DNA of 64,000 bases. Source: Melitaea cinxia. Taxonomy: Eukaryota; Arthropoda; Insecta; Lepidoptera; Nymphalidae. Positions 11,073 to 25,600 of the stretch are shown piece after piece; within the stretch, counting starts at the first letter, position 1, and every line of letters starts with the position of its first letter. The position numbers and the translations under genes are program-made. Below the pieces are notes generated by a model that saw only the letters and a program-made list of their open reading frames with translations, was not told the DNA's origin and did no database searches. The stretch is from positions 10,804,670-10,868,669 of the forward strand of contig NC_059419.1 in assembly GCF_905220565.1 (NCBI RefSeq), given 5' to 3'.

Positions 11073-13676
11073 TCAGTAATAGGTTCTCTGGACCCATTTG
11101 AGTCTGCATCCTCTCTGTGACATGATCTTCACCGAGGCACCCGCGGCAGCTTTCACTACTTCTTGGATCTGTGACATGAAAAATACAGTTAAAAATCTGA
11201 AAATACGTCTTAGACTGATTTTAAAGTCGCATTGGTCACACACTGTGGGCGCTGATGGTCGAAATGTGTAAGTTCTAGTAAGCGTTTTCGAATAACGCGG
11301 TGCATGTCGCACGCGGATCTCAGCCTTCAGTGATTATTCTAGTGTCGCTTCGATTGATTTTCTGCGTGTGTATTCCGTTTCACCTGTGTAATTTTCGATC
11401 CCGTGGAAATATTGGGATAAAAAGTAGCCTATGTGTTGTTCTAGATATCCAGCTATCTACGTACCGAGTTTCATAAAAATTAGTTTAGTTTTTTTTTTGT
11501 GTGAAAGAGTAACAAACATACACACATGTACATCTATCCTCCAAAATTTTTCAACGATAATATTAGTAGGATTTCTTAATGGTACCTTTTTGTGTTATTA
11601 TGCTTATCTAAGAGCTAAAACCGAAGGTACTTGCGCGTATATTTATATATATTATGCCGCCGCGTTGGCGCAACGGTTACAGCCATGGACTGTACCTGTT
11701 GCGCTTGGCGGTTGCGGGTTCGATCCCCGCACATGACAAACATTTGTATTGGCCATACAGGTGTTTGCCGTGGTTTGGGTGTTTGTGCATTTCTTGTGGG
11801 GTCTCCCCACCGTGCCTCGCAGAGCACGTTAAGCCGTCGGTCCCGGTTGTTATCATGTACACCTGATAGCGATCGTTACTCATAGTAGGGAATATATCCG
11901 CCAACCCGCATTGGAACAGCGTGGTGGATTAAGCTCTGATCCTTCTCCTGCATGGGGAAAGAGGCCTAGAGGGATATTAAAGGCTGAAGCGTACCTTACA
12001 CTAGCAAAAATATATTGAGTAAACCACTTACGCTTTTCATGAGATTTTGCGCATTGCCCACCAGCATGTTCATTGCCTCTTGGTCCTCTGCACTTCCTGT
12101 TAAAAATTTGAAGTACCAGTCAGAATTAAATTAAACAGTGCCTTGTCTATAGGATGTACATAACTTAAATGGTTTTAGATGTTTGGTCATTTATGAATCG
12201 CATTTGAGATCACAAGACTTGAGCCTACGCGCTACTGGATTTACGTAATTACACAGAAAAAAATAATCGCCCAAGTACAATACCTTGGTGTCCTAAAGAA
12301 GAGCTTTTCACAGTTGTCAGCATCTTCAACTGGCCGCTGATTGTCGGGATGCGATCACAGACTTGCAAAAGATTCTGCAAAATTTTGGTTTTGATACACA
12401 AATGTCAATAATAAAAAAAAATTACCACCTAGGTAATAAATAAGTACTATAGTCAATACATATTTTATTTTAACCCATTTTTTAACCAAGAAGTCATATC
12501 TTCAGTTTTAATAAATTATATCTTTGGGTTCTTATCTTAGAATTGAATGTAATTGCTAGATTTCCTCCGCTATCAATTCCCTTAGTTACTTACGGTTCTG
12601 ATCCGGATATCAGAGCACTCTAACGCAAGCTTCTTAGCCAGTTCTGCGACCTCCCTCGACGCCGTGACGATCAGGTTTGATGTAAATATGAGTTCACTCT
12701 TATTACCTGAAGATTAATTTTTCAACTGGTTTTAAGGCATTCGTGTATTGACAAACGATTTATAATAAATAACTATGTTTGATTAGGATACGTATCAATC
12801 CTGTTTGTATAGGGTATCTATACATTACCAAGTGGAACAGATGAATATTTCAAAGCCAATATTAAAGAATAGTTAGTTAGTGGATTTTTCCGTTGTTCTT
12901 ACAAGTATTCCTACAAGAATCAGGGCTTAATGGGCTATGTACATAATAATAGTAGTTTTAGTAAAGAATACAGATTTATAGAAGGATTAGGTAAGTGATA
13001 TTTATCTATCTTTCGTCTTTGAAACTGCTCTAGCAAATAAAAGAATATAACCACACTAGCTTTTACCCACGGCTTCGCTTGAATTGATTATTTTAAAATA
13101 AAAAGTACCTCTAAGAATATGTGTACAAAGTTTACACATATTATTGGAGAAACAAACTTACATTCTCATTTATAATATTAATTGTTGACGTTTTAAGATA
13201 AATATTATTTGACAAGTCTCCACAATTGATTGTATTACATAAATAACAATAGCATTTCTAAATTATTTGAATTGTGTCGTATAATATAATTTACGTATAC
13301 CACTAATTTAATTTTTCCTAGACACAAATCTACGTAATATTGCCGGTGTAGGTTGAATGAGGATAAAAACCGGTATGTCTGGTACGAATTTGTGGATGCT
13401 GAACTGACTGATTGATACAAAATCCATTATTTTCCAATATATTTTTTTGTTCTCCATTGATGTAGGTACTTAAATTACGATTGCGGTAGATTTTAAACGG
13501 AGTAAATGTTTACAAGAACTTCAGTCAAACTTATGTTACCTGTAAAGTAGGCTACCTGTGTTCATATAGTCGGACAGCCTGGCCATGAGCACGGCCGTCC
13601 GCTTGGCGACGGCGACGATCTCGTTGTCGCGCGCCGCCCAGCCGCGCACCGCGCTGTGCAGGTCGTGCGCCGCGGC
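11073..13676 (-). CDS. Vinculin tail (Vt) exons of the giant gene
   Basis: Exons 13556-13676, 12594-12706, 12284-12374, 12032-12096 and 11073-11168 encode about 160 residues in frame to the stop. They match the vinculin tail closely: AAAHDLHSAVRGWAARDNEI, then AVAKRTAVLMARL, then IRTNLLQVCDRIPTISGQLK, then NMLVGNAQNLM, and the C-terminus KIMSQRGCRLKWVQRTYY. In known vinculin this five-helix bundle binds F-actin and PIP2 and packs against the head to autoinhibit. Basic residues and the aromatic C-terminal end typical of the lipid-binding arm are kept. The exon at 13556-13676 is extraordinarily GC-rich compared with every other exon. It uses donor GTAGCC; a second GT donor 16 bases downstream would break phase. 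This is the best-conserved part of the whole protein. Confidence 0.95.
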
Positions 13677-16600
13677 CTGCGCGGACAGGGGTTATCGGGC
13701 GAGGCGTTCGAGTTGAGAGGGAGATATCAGTTACGAGCAGATAGAAAGAGACAGAGTTACGTTTCGTAAGTTTTACTTCAGTCATGTTGTCTAAACACAC
13801 TAGTTTTTTTTTATGTCACTAGGTCGGCAAACAAGCGTACGGCTCACCTGATGGTAAGAGATTACCATAGCTTATAGACACCTGAAACACCAGAAGCATC
13901 GCAAGCGCGTTGCCGACCCAATCCCAAATCCCCCCAGGAGCTCTGGTCACCTTACTCACCAACAGGTCGAGGTACTACCCCAGTCGGGCTGCTCCATATT
14001 TTGAGCAGGAAATTCCTGCTGTGCCCTACCTCAGTTAAAACACTTATGGTACTGTGTTTTACACACAGTACCATATTTCAATATAATAATATTTCAGATT
14101 AAGACAATTTAGATCAAATCCTTGACTTGGAGCCCTTTGTTACGTATGGAGAATAATGCAGATAGTTTACAATTTTTCCGCTGTGTGTTATTTCTTGTTC
14201 ATTCGAAATTTTTTTGTAATATTTTTCGTTGTTAAGAAAAATGTACGATATATTCCTACTTCCCTAACTCTAGTCAAACAGACAGTGATAGAGAAAAAGA
14301 GATACTCCCCGATCCAGTTCAATAGGTATTTGAACAATTTAGTCAATGAATGAGCTATGATAGTAGCGCTCTTTGTAAAAACAACATGCTTAGAACGCTT
14401 AGAGCATGCAAAAAAAGGTCATCTTAAATATGATGTTTTTTGTTTTACTAGTGCGATATATACTTACAAAGATCGGCTGATCAGGTTCGGGTTGTTTTAA
14501 GAAGATATTTTCTCCTCCCAAAGCAGATTCCACTTGCCCTGTTCTTCTCAAAATCTGTAAATACATCACATCTACACTTGAAAATCTGCTTGAAATTCTA
14601 AAAAATATTGCCGATAAAACTCTTTGGAAAGATTTTCAGTTTGTCAAAATACAGCGATAACAAAAAATTTAGGTAATCGGAATTGCAATGGCAATTAAAA
14701 ACTTAAGGGGAAATCTATAAAACGATCATAAGACCTGTCGTAATGTATGGATCAAAATGTTCGGCAACGAAAGTGATGGATGAAAGAATGCACGCAACTG
14801 AGATGGGAATGCTGATATAGGTGTGTGGAGTGACGAGGAAAGATCGGATTAGAAATGAGTACATAAGGGGAAGTTTGAAAGTAGCACCCGTGACGGAGAA
14901 AATGAGGAGCGATAGGTTAGCGTGTTATAGGCATGTAATGAGGAGGGATGAACGTTATAGTGGTAAAAGAATATAAGGGATGAATGTCGAAGGACAAAGA
15001 GCGATGGGCATATCAAAAAAGCGATGGAAGGATTGTGTGAGTGAGTATATGAGAAAGAAAGGAGTAAGCGCTGAAGTGACGAATAATAGAGAGGAACGGA
15101 AGAGGAAAACGTGTTGTGCCGACCCTACACAAGTGGGATAAGGGCCGAAAGATGATGAGATGATGAATGGCATCTAAAAACTGTAGCTCAAAAGCTATAT
15201 AGCCCAATGAACTAAAATTTTAGTATCAGTTGTAAAATTGTATTGAGCGTTTATATTCAATAAAAAAATGTATTTTTGGAAAGTTGATTCATGGTCGTAC
15301 CAAGGTAAGATTAATACGGCTGTGTCGAGCGTGCGCGAATGGACTGCGCGATAATTGTGCGATTATTGGAGGTTGCTTTAAAAAATTGAAACACGTTTGT
15401 TTTCGAGATGAAACTGCATAGAAAACCAATTTGAAATTAATAATTGAAATATTTTTTGAACATAAAATCATAATTATAACTCTCGGTATTATTCAGGCTT
15501 ATTTCACCAGTGGCATGTAATATTTTATGAGTGAACTAGCTGTACCATGCGCGCATTTTTACGCTTTTTTTTGTCGTACCAACTCAAAACCTTGTTGGGC
15601 TCATGCACAACACTTTGCTGAAGATGATGAAATAATAAAATGCATAGTTTACGATTCTATAAAGGGCATACAGACAAACATTCACTTGTATAGATATATA
15701 TATATAGATTAGTTTAATTGACAGTTTATTTATGTAAAGGTTGTGATTCTCACTTCAGAAGTAATATCTTTCCAGGAGTCAGCTCGTTTTGCTTCCCACT
15801 CTTTCTCCTCTACGGTTGATTTGATTTCGGTGAGGGTCTTCTTCAGTTCAGGGTCTTTCTGAACTAGGTCTGAATTTATACCAACATCTACTACTCGTTT
15901 GTAGAGCCTGTAAAAAAAAATATTACATTATGAAAACATGTAAATTAGTAATTCAGACAGATACAACACAGATATCCTCTTTTTTCACGGTCCACGCAAA
16001 GGCCTTCCCCTAGGTGCGCAGATCGTTATTAATGGCACGGAGGAGCAAGTTCAGACCCAGATGAAACATCTGGGCCTTGCCCTGGAGGGACGATGGAACT
16101 TTGGTCCGCACTTGAAAAAGCTCACTTCGAGGCTCGAGAGCGCCAGACTTTGCAGAACCTCTCACCGCCCAGAATAGAATTCTCTTAAAGAGACTGCAGA
16201 GGATCACAGCAGTGAGAGCCACACGTGGGTACCGTATGGTGTAATGGACGCCGCCGATACTTCTCGCGACTGATCCGCCCTGGGATCCCTCCTTCGCAGA
16301 TATTTGCGGAAGTGTACCGGTACCGGTCGAGTCTCTGAGCTTGAGGACAAATTCTGAGTATGGACCAGATACGTAGGATCAGTGCTCAAGCTCAGAGAGC
16401 CTTGTACGCTTGATGGACGAAGGATCTGGGGTCTCAATCAAGGATCAGTCGCGTGCTTAGCGACACTGGACGCTATACGTTCTCATCTTCATCGCTGGGT
16501 CAAAAGGGGCACAGGTTGTTATCCTTTAGGTTTAGACTGACACAGGTACTTACCAGGCACGGCTGCTTCGGTAAGTACCTGCATCAGGTTACGGGTCAGG

Positions 16601-19600
16601 AGGCCACCCCTGCCTATCACAAGTGTAGAGAGCGGATGGCACGTCACACTCTCGAGGATTATGCCACTTGGGGTGGTAATGAATTTTTGTATATGTTATT
16701 GCCTTCTTTTATAGTGGCAATTAAGAGGCTCAAAGCTTATATTTAATATTTAAAAAACAAACTTACTTTATAATAACTCTAGGAGAACGAGTACTGTACG
16801 TAGGATTGTTAGTGGATTCTTCCTTTATACGCTGCATTGTCTCACCTAAAAATGATTTTGAATTAACATAATAATAGTCAGACAGACAATAAAAAAGGTA
16901 GATAGGGGTCGTCCATTAGCCACGTGCTGTTTTTATCAAATTGTTTACCCCCTACCGCCCTTGGTGATGTGGTGAGGTTTTAGACTACCCTAACCACCAT
17001 ACCCAAAAATCACGTGTACTTTTTTTCGTAACGTATTCTGAAATTTTCTATTATGATAGACGTGATATCTCATTAGACCCTCCCCCCTCCTAGCGATGTT
17101 TCGTGATTATCCTCCAGACCCTCCTCCTTTCGACCTTGATTAATGGACGGCCCCATAGACGAAAACTGTACCTGCAGCTTGTGAGAATTCAATTGGATCG
17201 ACAGCTTTATCGCAAAGCTCTCGAATCCTCGATAAAGATTCAGCATATTCAGCTAAAAGCTTCTGGTAATGTTCTATGGCGGCCTAAAACAAATTGCATT
17301 TATTTAAATCTCGAGCCGTGCACAAACTCAGAAGACACAATAGCACACGTGTACCATACTATAATTTATATTAGTATTTTAAATGGTATATTTTTGAGAA
17401 TTTAATAAATACCTGGTCTTCTGGATCTTTAATTCTTTGTTGCACAGCTTTAACTAACGATGGCGCTAGTAGTTCGACCTGCAAATTTATTTTAAATTAA
17501 GCAAACGTTACTAATTTAACAAATAAGACATCCTTTTTTTATTGTAACAACGTTCTTAAGATAATGACTGACCTGGTCACTGGTTTTCATGAGTTCCTGT
17601 CTCGACGCTTTACCAGTGTCTGCTACAAATCTTGCGGTTTTCTTGATACGGCCGAGCTGTGCCTGTAACTCTGCTAGCTTCTTCTCCAGCAGGAACTTGC
17701 GTTTCTTCTCATCTAGAAGGAATATTTTAGTTGTTTCTATTGATGTTGCATTTTCGACAAACGTTTTAGTCTTTAATATCCCACTGCTGGGCATAGGCCT
17801 CTTTCCCTATGTAAGAGAAAGATCAGAGCTAAATCCATCACGCTGCTCCAATGTGGGTTGTTGGGTATACTCTCTATTATGCGTAACGATCGCTATCAGG
17901 TGCGCATGATAACAACCGGAAACGACGGCTTAACGTGCTCTCTGAGGCACGGTGGGAAGACCCACAAGGACTGCACAAACACCCAGACCACGGCAAACAC
18001 CTGTATGATCAATACAAATGTTTGGCATGTGCGGCGATCGAACCCACAACCGTCAGCGCAACAGTCACAAACCAGTGCTGTATAATAATGTTTTCTATTG
18101 TATTTACGTGATCTAATAGAGCATTGTGATAATAGAGTATGTTTTCTATAAATTTAGGACATAAACTTTTAGCAGAGCTGTTTTGATTTCAACAAGTGAA
18201 CATTCGATATATGATACAATTTGACGCTTTGCACTTAACGGCCCCTGGGAAGATGAAACTCCTGTTTGGGGTACAGAAACACAACGCTATAAAAACGTCT
18301 CGAATATGATAACCTGCATAAAATAAATATTGGTAATGTGTAGGGATTAATCGCCTCTAAAACACCTATCATATCCTTTAATTGGGTTGTTAGGAAGAAA
18401 AGGCTAAATAGCCATAAGTCTGCCCATTTTACTTTACAGTCTGTAAATGTCTTTAAATGTTTAAAATGTAGTTGTGGCGTACGATAAAGTATAAATAAAT
18501 AAAACAGAAGCTAGTTGCTGTGATCACTGCGCCAACGTGTTCTTTTTTGTATACTCGAGCTATGCATTGGGACAACTCGATTTTTGTGATATGAAGTATT
18601 TTAATTTATTTGTTATGACAAGGATAAAGTTGAATTAATTAGACATATTAATAAAAAAGTAATGTAAAATCAAAATACATAAAATATTGCAATCATTACC
18701 CCTGGTGGGACTCGAACCCACAATCCCCGGCTTAGGAGGCCGATGCCTTATCTTGAATATTTTTTTTTAAAGAATACTGGGGTGTGATCTACAATCGATA
18801 CCGAAGCCAAAAATATAGTTTTTAGAATTTTTGTCTGTTTGTCTGTATGTATGTCCGGGATAAACTCAAAAAGTACTGGATGGATTTACTTCAAATTTGG
18901 CACGAATATTATTAAGAAGTCGGGTCAACATATAGGCTACATATTATCACGCTATCATCTACGGGGAACGAGCAGTGAACCTTTATTTCTTCAATGCACT
19001 CTGTAACAACGTGTAATCTAACGACGCGTATTTGAATGTTGTTGTTATGTTAATAAACATGCTATAAGCTAGCTTCACACTATAAACAAAGACATTCTGT
19101 AATATATTTAGTATCGGCGGGTCGCTAGTTTCAAATAACAACTTGTATATAATGTAAAGCAACTTTATATCCGTTTTATGTTTTTTTTTCTTACAGAACT
19201 CTCTTACAGAGAAGTGCGTAAGATTTGGTGTCGGTCTAGAAAACATTCTCAACTAAAAAACAGTGTTGTCATATTGCCGCTAAATCCTACTATACGTTAA
19301 ATCTGTTTGAGAAATCGACACGTTGCTAATATGGGAATATCACTACAGACAGAATTTTTATTTCGTATACCTTCATTTTAACATACTTGCATTTTCTACT
19401 TTTAAATTATTTTTATTACGAATGAGACTAGTATTTGAAGGTTACAACGCTTACAACCTATCAATAGAGACATTTGCTTTTTTCGCAAATAATATTACAT
19501 CTACAAATAAGTAAAACTAGTCCATTGGCACAGTTTGTAGGGACCTTGCCCTCTGCTCCGGGGGTTGTGGGTTAGATTCCTTCCCCGAGTCTGGGTATAA

Positions 19601-22600
19601 TCTATAATATAAAAATGAGTCGCTGAATGTGTTGCTAAGCGCAAAACTCGAGAACGGTTGGACCGATTTCGCTAATTCTTTTTTTAAAATATTCCTTGAA
19701 GTACGAGGATGGTTCTTACGGAGAGAAAAGTTCTAAAAAAAAAAAAAATTTAAATTTCTTGAAAAAGTCTAAAAACAACACTTTTCTATACTCCCATACA
19801 AAAGATTTGTGATAATACTTAAATGTCAATTTGAACTTTAATACCATACGATAAAGTTTGTGTTAGGCGATATGAAGTTCGCCGGGTGAGCTAGTATATA
19901 ATATTTATTTATATATGAATTATTTATATGTATGTTAATCGAAAAAAAATGTAGCTATACCAGTCGGCTGTTACCTATCACACAAGCATTAAGTTGCTTT
20001 GTTTACGAACAGAAGACCATATGTGTATGTTGTAGATTTTAAATTTATTTAAAAAACCAAGTCTAAAGTCGAATCTGTGATCGTACCGATATGATTATCA
20101 CTTGATTGTAAATAATATGACCTAAATTCAACTACAGAGAAGCAATAGTGTTGTAACGTACCATTCTCTTTATGGATGATGTTCTCCAAATCGGCGAGGG
20201 GCTCTTCGTCGAGGAAGTCTTCCACCACCCTCGTCACAACTCCTCGCTCCAACATCTTACGGAGCTCCTTCAGCCGTTCCGTTAAAAGACTATTTAAGAA
20301 ATTTAAGTAAATTAAAAAAAATCATAATATCGTTGGATTGTCTATTAATTTCATAGTGTCAATTGTTTACTAGGCAAAAATTGATATTTATAACCGTCCT
20401 CAGAAAAAGTAGGTTCTCATGTCACATAGTATTTAGACTTTGATAATTCTTTTTTATTCGAAAGCTCGTCCTGTTCGTGTTCATCAAATCAGCCTAATAC
20501 AGTCCACTGCTGGAAATAGGCCTCCACAAGTTCGCATCAAAAATGGCGCGAGCTCATGTGTGTTACCCATAGTCACCACGCTGGGCAGGCGGGTTGGTGA
20601 CCGCTTTGTCGCACCGAAGACGCTGCTGCCCGTCTTCGGCCTGTGTGATTCAAAGCCAGCAGTTGGATCGTTATCCCGCCATCGGTCAGCTTTTTAAGTT
20701 CCGAGGTGGTAGTGGAACTGCGTTATCCCTTAGTCGCCTCTTACGACACTCATGGAAAGAGAGTCTGGTCGTGATCTGACGAGTATTTTTGAGTTATTTC
20801 TAATAATGCGTGTTGAATTGAATTCAACACACAATTATACCTTGAGCGTGGCAGTATGGAACTTTAAAGTTTAATATTATTTTTGTGTTTTAAATATATT
20901 CAATCTTACCCAGCCTTATCACTGTTGTACTTAACAGAACAATCCTTCAGCAGCTTCTTCGTTTCATCAATGACTTGTTTCATTTCCTCTTTCTCGCTTC
21001 CCTGAAGATCTTCACACATCTGTTCAATATTGTATTTTTATTAAAGTTAGTTTATTAAGTTAGTCTACTTCAGCCGCATTATGAGAAATACAAAATACCA
21101 GCTACTTCGATTTATTATCCAGGCCAAGATCCAAGGCAAGCGCAGTGTGGGTCGTAGAAGAATATCTTGGCAAAAAAATTTAAGCCAATGGCTTGGGAAA
21201 AGCAGCCGTTCGTTAATCAGGGCCGCGGTATCAAGTTTATAAGTTGCCAAAATGATCGCCGGACTTTGTGAGAAGATGGCACTTTAATAGGAAGATTAAA
21301 AGTAGATTTAAGATGTACTTAAACTCTAGTCCTGAGACTTTACATCTTCCCTGTTCTAAAATCAAAGTTGTATCAATTCAAAAGTTGTATCTACATTTTT
21401 ACAATATAAGACTTAAAGATTTTTTTATACATAAAAATGCTATAGTCGATACAAGCGAGAGGTAGTAAATTAACCTATTGTATATACCATTTTCTAAGCT
21501 TTATAATCTAGGCACAAGACTGTTTTGTAATTTTCGATATGTGCTGGCAGAACTTCCCCTTTGAATCGATTTTCTGAGATGTTCGATTATTAAGTTACCT
21601 GTTCAGCCATGTTCACAACATTTTCTGCACCTTTCACGCCCTCTGCTTTGACGTTGTCTTTGGACGCTGGTCTTCGGAGCCAGGATAAAGCTGATTCCAA
21701 TCTGGAAATTTTATTATAATTTATTTCCAAAACATAATGTTTTACCTTTTATTAAACACTTTATAAAAAATGTTACTAAAATGAAACATTTGTTTTTTTT
21801 TTTATACTGTACTAATTTTGTAAATTAGTTCATCAGGAAAATTTAACGCTATCACTAAGTGACTTAGGAGAACGCTATATTTTAATGGGAGAAAATGGGA
21901 TAACCCGAAATTGTGTAATCCTGGCAGATGATCATGATCTATTATATCTACAGAACCCTCTATTTGATTTAACGCAATTAGGATTCGAACACCTTATATA
22001 CTAATCTCATCTGTATTTTTTATATTTATATTATTTTACTTTTGTTTAGGACAGTTCAGTCTGAATATAGCTTAAAAAACTGTCTACATTATTTGTGTAC
22101 TTATATCGGTTCCTAAACTACTTAAATTCACAGTTCTAAGATCTGGTTAAATAGGCTTCAAGATCAACTACTAACTACTAATAATATATTTAAATGTAAA
22201 TGAATGTATATTATGAAATTTTATTTGTACTTACTGTGTCTGCATGTAGCTTTTTGCTGGAGCATCTGGTTCCTAAAGAAAAACGTTACGCATGTTAAGA
22301 TAATTATAAAATGACCTCTGCTTTTAATTGAACATCAATTGAATAAATTTTCTTAATTGAGAAGCGAAAAGAATTATGATCCTTGCCGTTAGAGGGACTT
22401 TCAAACCATTACAGCAGAGTATATATAAACCTAAAAATACGGTTTCAAGGTTACAAACTAAATTCCTAGGTTTTACGTAACTTATTTCTTCTCGTTTTTT
22501 TTTTTTTTGTAATAAATGTAGTATATAAAAACCAAACTTATACAGATCCAGACTCGGGGTAGGATTTGAACCCACAACCCTCTCCAGAAAGCAGAGTCAC

Positions 22601-25600
22601 TGCCAACTGGTTGCTTCAGGCCAGAAGCGTGGCTGTTTAAGATCATAGGGTTTATAGGAGACTCTTACCTCACTCGTTTGTATCGCTTCAATTAGACCAG
22701 CTTCAGCGCCTTTTTCTCTGCAATATAAATATTATACGTGTTAAAGACTAAGGTGTTACTGATGTTGGATATTGGTTTAACAATTTTGGCAAATTGCCCA
22801 AAATTTTCATTTCGATATGATTAAGAGTTTTTAATAAGATAACATCATAATCGTTCTGGTGTAGTCGTCTAAACACCGGCAGGCGTAAGTTCAAATCCTG
22901 CTCAGAGCAAATACTTTGTCTTCGTTAACTTCCTTATGGGTCTTCCTACCGTGAATCTTAAGGTACGGTAAGATGCTGACATCATCTCTCCTAGTTGTTA
23001 TCATAGACGCCTGATCGTTACTTATAGCAGTAGAGCAGCGTGGTGAATTAAGCTCAACTCTTCTACGTGATGATAATAAATAATTACCTGATACAATACC
23101 AAAGATTCGCAATAATTTACCTGATACAAGTGACCAATGATTCGAACGCCTTGATGACGTCACTGCTACCGAACGTAACCCAAGTCATCACTTCCTCTCG
23201 CCACAGGCTCGCCTTCCTTATCATCATCGATGTCTTGTTTAATAGATTCCTGCAAATAAACAATTATTTTTAATCACTTCGCCTATAATTTCATGTAAAT
23301 TTGATTCTGATCCTCCTAATCAATGTCAGAAAAGAAATTATCCGAAATGTCAACAACAAAACTTCAGACAGTTTGTTCGACTTAATTTCCTGTAAGTAAA
23401 TTATTAATTTACCTGGTGTTATCGAGAACTTCCTTGGAGCCAGCTAAAGTTTTTGGATCCTTGTCAGTCTTAGGTTCAGGAGTGTTGTCGATTGTGTCAT
23501 TAATATTATTGACAGCATCTATTACTTTCATTGTTCTTGCTGTAGATTTCTCCTCCTGAAAAATTTGACACAATATTATGTTTCCTGGAAGTCATTTTAC
23601 TTAAAATTGGTTAATATTTCGTTACATATGTCGCGCTATGTATATGTTGTTAATCATTTTATACATTTAAATCTTGACTTTTTTTATTTAAGGTCCGCTC
23701 TCTAACGCCATCTCTTGGAATTCCAAAAGGAAAATTCCAAGTCTTTGTACAACGCCCTCTCTGTTTCCCGTCTCCGTTCAAGGCACAAGTTCTCGAAAAG
23801 TTATTTCAAATATATAAATGTAAATAAAATAAATATAGGCTTGAGTTTAAGCAATGATTACCTAATATCAATTTTGAAAGAAAGTTTTAAATACGACATA
23901 TATCTACAGCTTTGTATGCATAAATGCGATTTTATTGTGATGTGCATATTACAAAGCTAATTACCTCGATTAAAGACTGGCTTAATATATCATTCAGACT
24001 CTTCAAAGCTTCGTGCAGTTCTCTCGAATGTTCCATTAGTTTATTTTGGTCTTCTACCCTCATATTCGTACTCGCAATGTTAATAGCTTCTTGCAGTTGC
24101 TGCACTTGTTTATTTAGAGTTACTTGGTCTTTTGCCTGAAATTAATGATATCTTTAATTACTATTGTAGTGACTAAGTAGAGATGATTCATCGGATAAAA
24201 TGAGCAAAACTCAATGAAAAGGTCGTGTGTTTTCTATTCTGATCGTGAATAAATTGCTAATTGAAACACTATTAGCGTGATTGTAACTTTCCTACCATAA
24301 ATCAACGAGTAAATTTTTGTTTAAAATGATAATGAATGCAATCCGTGTGGCTACGGCAATGAAGAATATAGCCACCCCCTCTCTCCCCGTGGGTGTCGTA
24401 AGAGGCGACTACGGGATAACACAGTTGCACTACCACCTTGGAACTGTTAAAGCCGATTGATGGCGGGATAACCGTCCAATTGCTGGCTTCCAAATACACA
24501 GGCCGAAGACGGGCAGCAGCGTCTTCGGTGCGACAAAGCCAGCCCTGTGGTCACCAACCCACCTGCCCAGCATGATGATTATGGGCAACACACATGCCTA
24601 TGTCCAGCAGAAGACAATAATAGACCAACCTCTTTATCACTCCCATTGCAAATAATTTGAATACAAGTATCGTTTATCAAATCCGTCAATTTCTTCACAA
24701 AAGGTACGTCCACTAAACCTGATTTTGCTGCGTTTTGATCTTCTTTGGACAACGTTAACTGGAATGATGAAAAATAGGTAAAGATAAAAATTTGTAGACA
24801 GAGATTATTAGTGTAAAAATAGCTTATACAGTAAAACCAATATGTTGACGTAATCTAAGTAACAAATGTAGATAGCCAATTGTATAGTTCTCGATTTACA
24901 TTTACATTTGCATGTTAGACCTTCTAAAGAAAAATGTGGATAACTGTTATATTACTGAAGCAATAAAATTTTTGGTTTTAGTTGCTCACAGAAGTAATAG
25001 AAACATGGTATTAAGACAGAGATGGTATAAGATTTATGAGTTGTATTCCATTAAAAAAATGAGGGTATCCTAAATTCAATTCCGAAAATATTTCTTACAG
25101 GGTTAAAAGGTAGTTCAGTTTGAGGAGGGCAAAATTGTTTGTGTCAAAAGGTTTTCTTTTTGGTACTTTTGGTAAACACCTTTGTGACGGTAAATGAAAA
25201 AAAAAACAAGAACACAAGTAAATGGCAGAAACATGAATCAAGTAATGGTCAAGGCACTAAGTAGAAGTAAAGATAGAAAGAAAGAAAAGAAATGAAAGAA
25301 AAGTTACCAAGTAGGCGCTTTGTGTAGCGTATTCTGCAGTGTTCGATATTGCTGACGATACGTAGCGCAGCGCGGTGCCGCATTCCGTTCTCGACATGTT
25401 CTGTTCTGATTTAAGTTTGCCTAAAAATATGAACATATATTAAATTTATTTTGTATGTGACAACATGATCATATTTATAAAAATACTTTATGAATTCTCT
25501 TCTAAATGCTAAAAACATTTAATTAATTTTAAAATTAATTTCGAAATATTAAATCAATTCAATTACGAATGTCTCCATATAACAAAAAGTAGTTTTAGTA

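Noticed and set aside
11431..11904. Several overlapping short frames on both strands
   Set aside because: All lie over a tRNA-derived SINE; frames are by chance.
13235..13800. Open frames around 13235-13420 and 13552-13800
   Set aside because: The second is an out-of-frame shadow of the GC-rich tail exon and the repeat beside it. The first has no domain.
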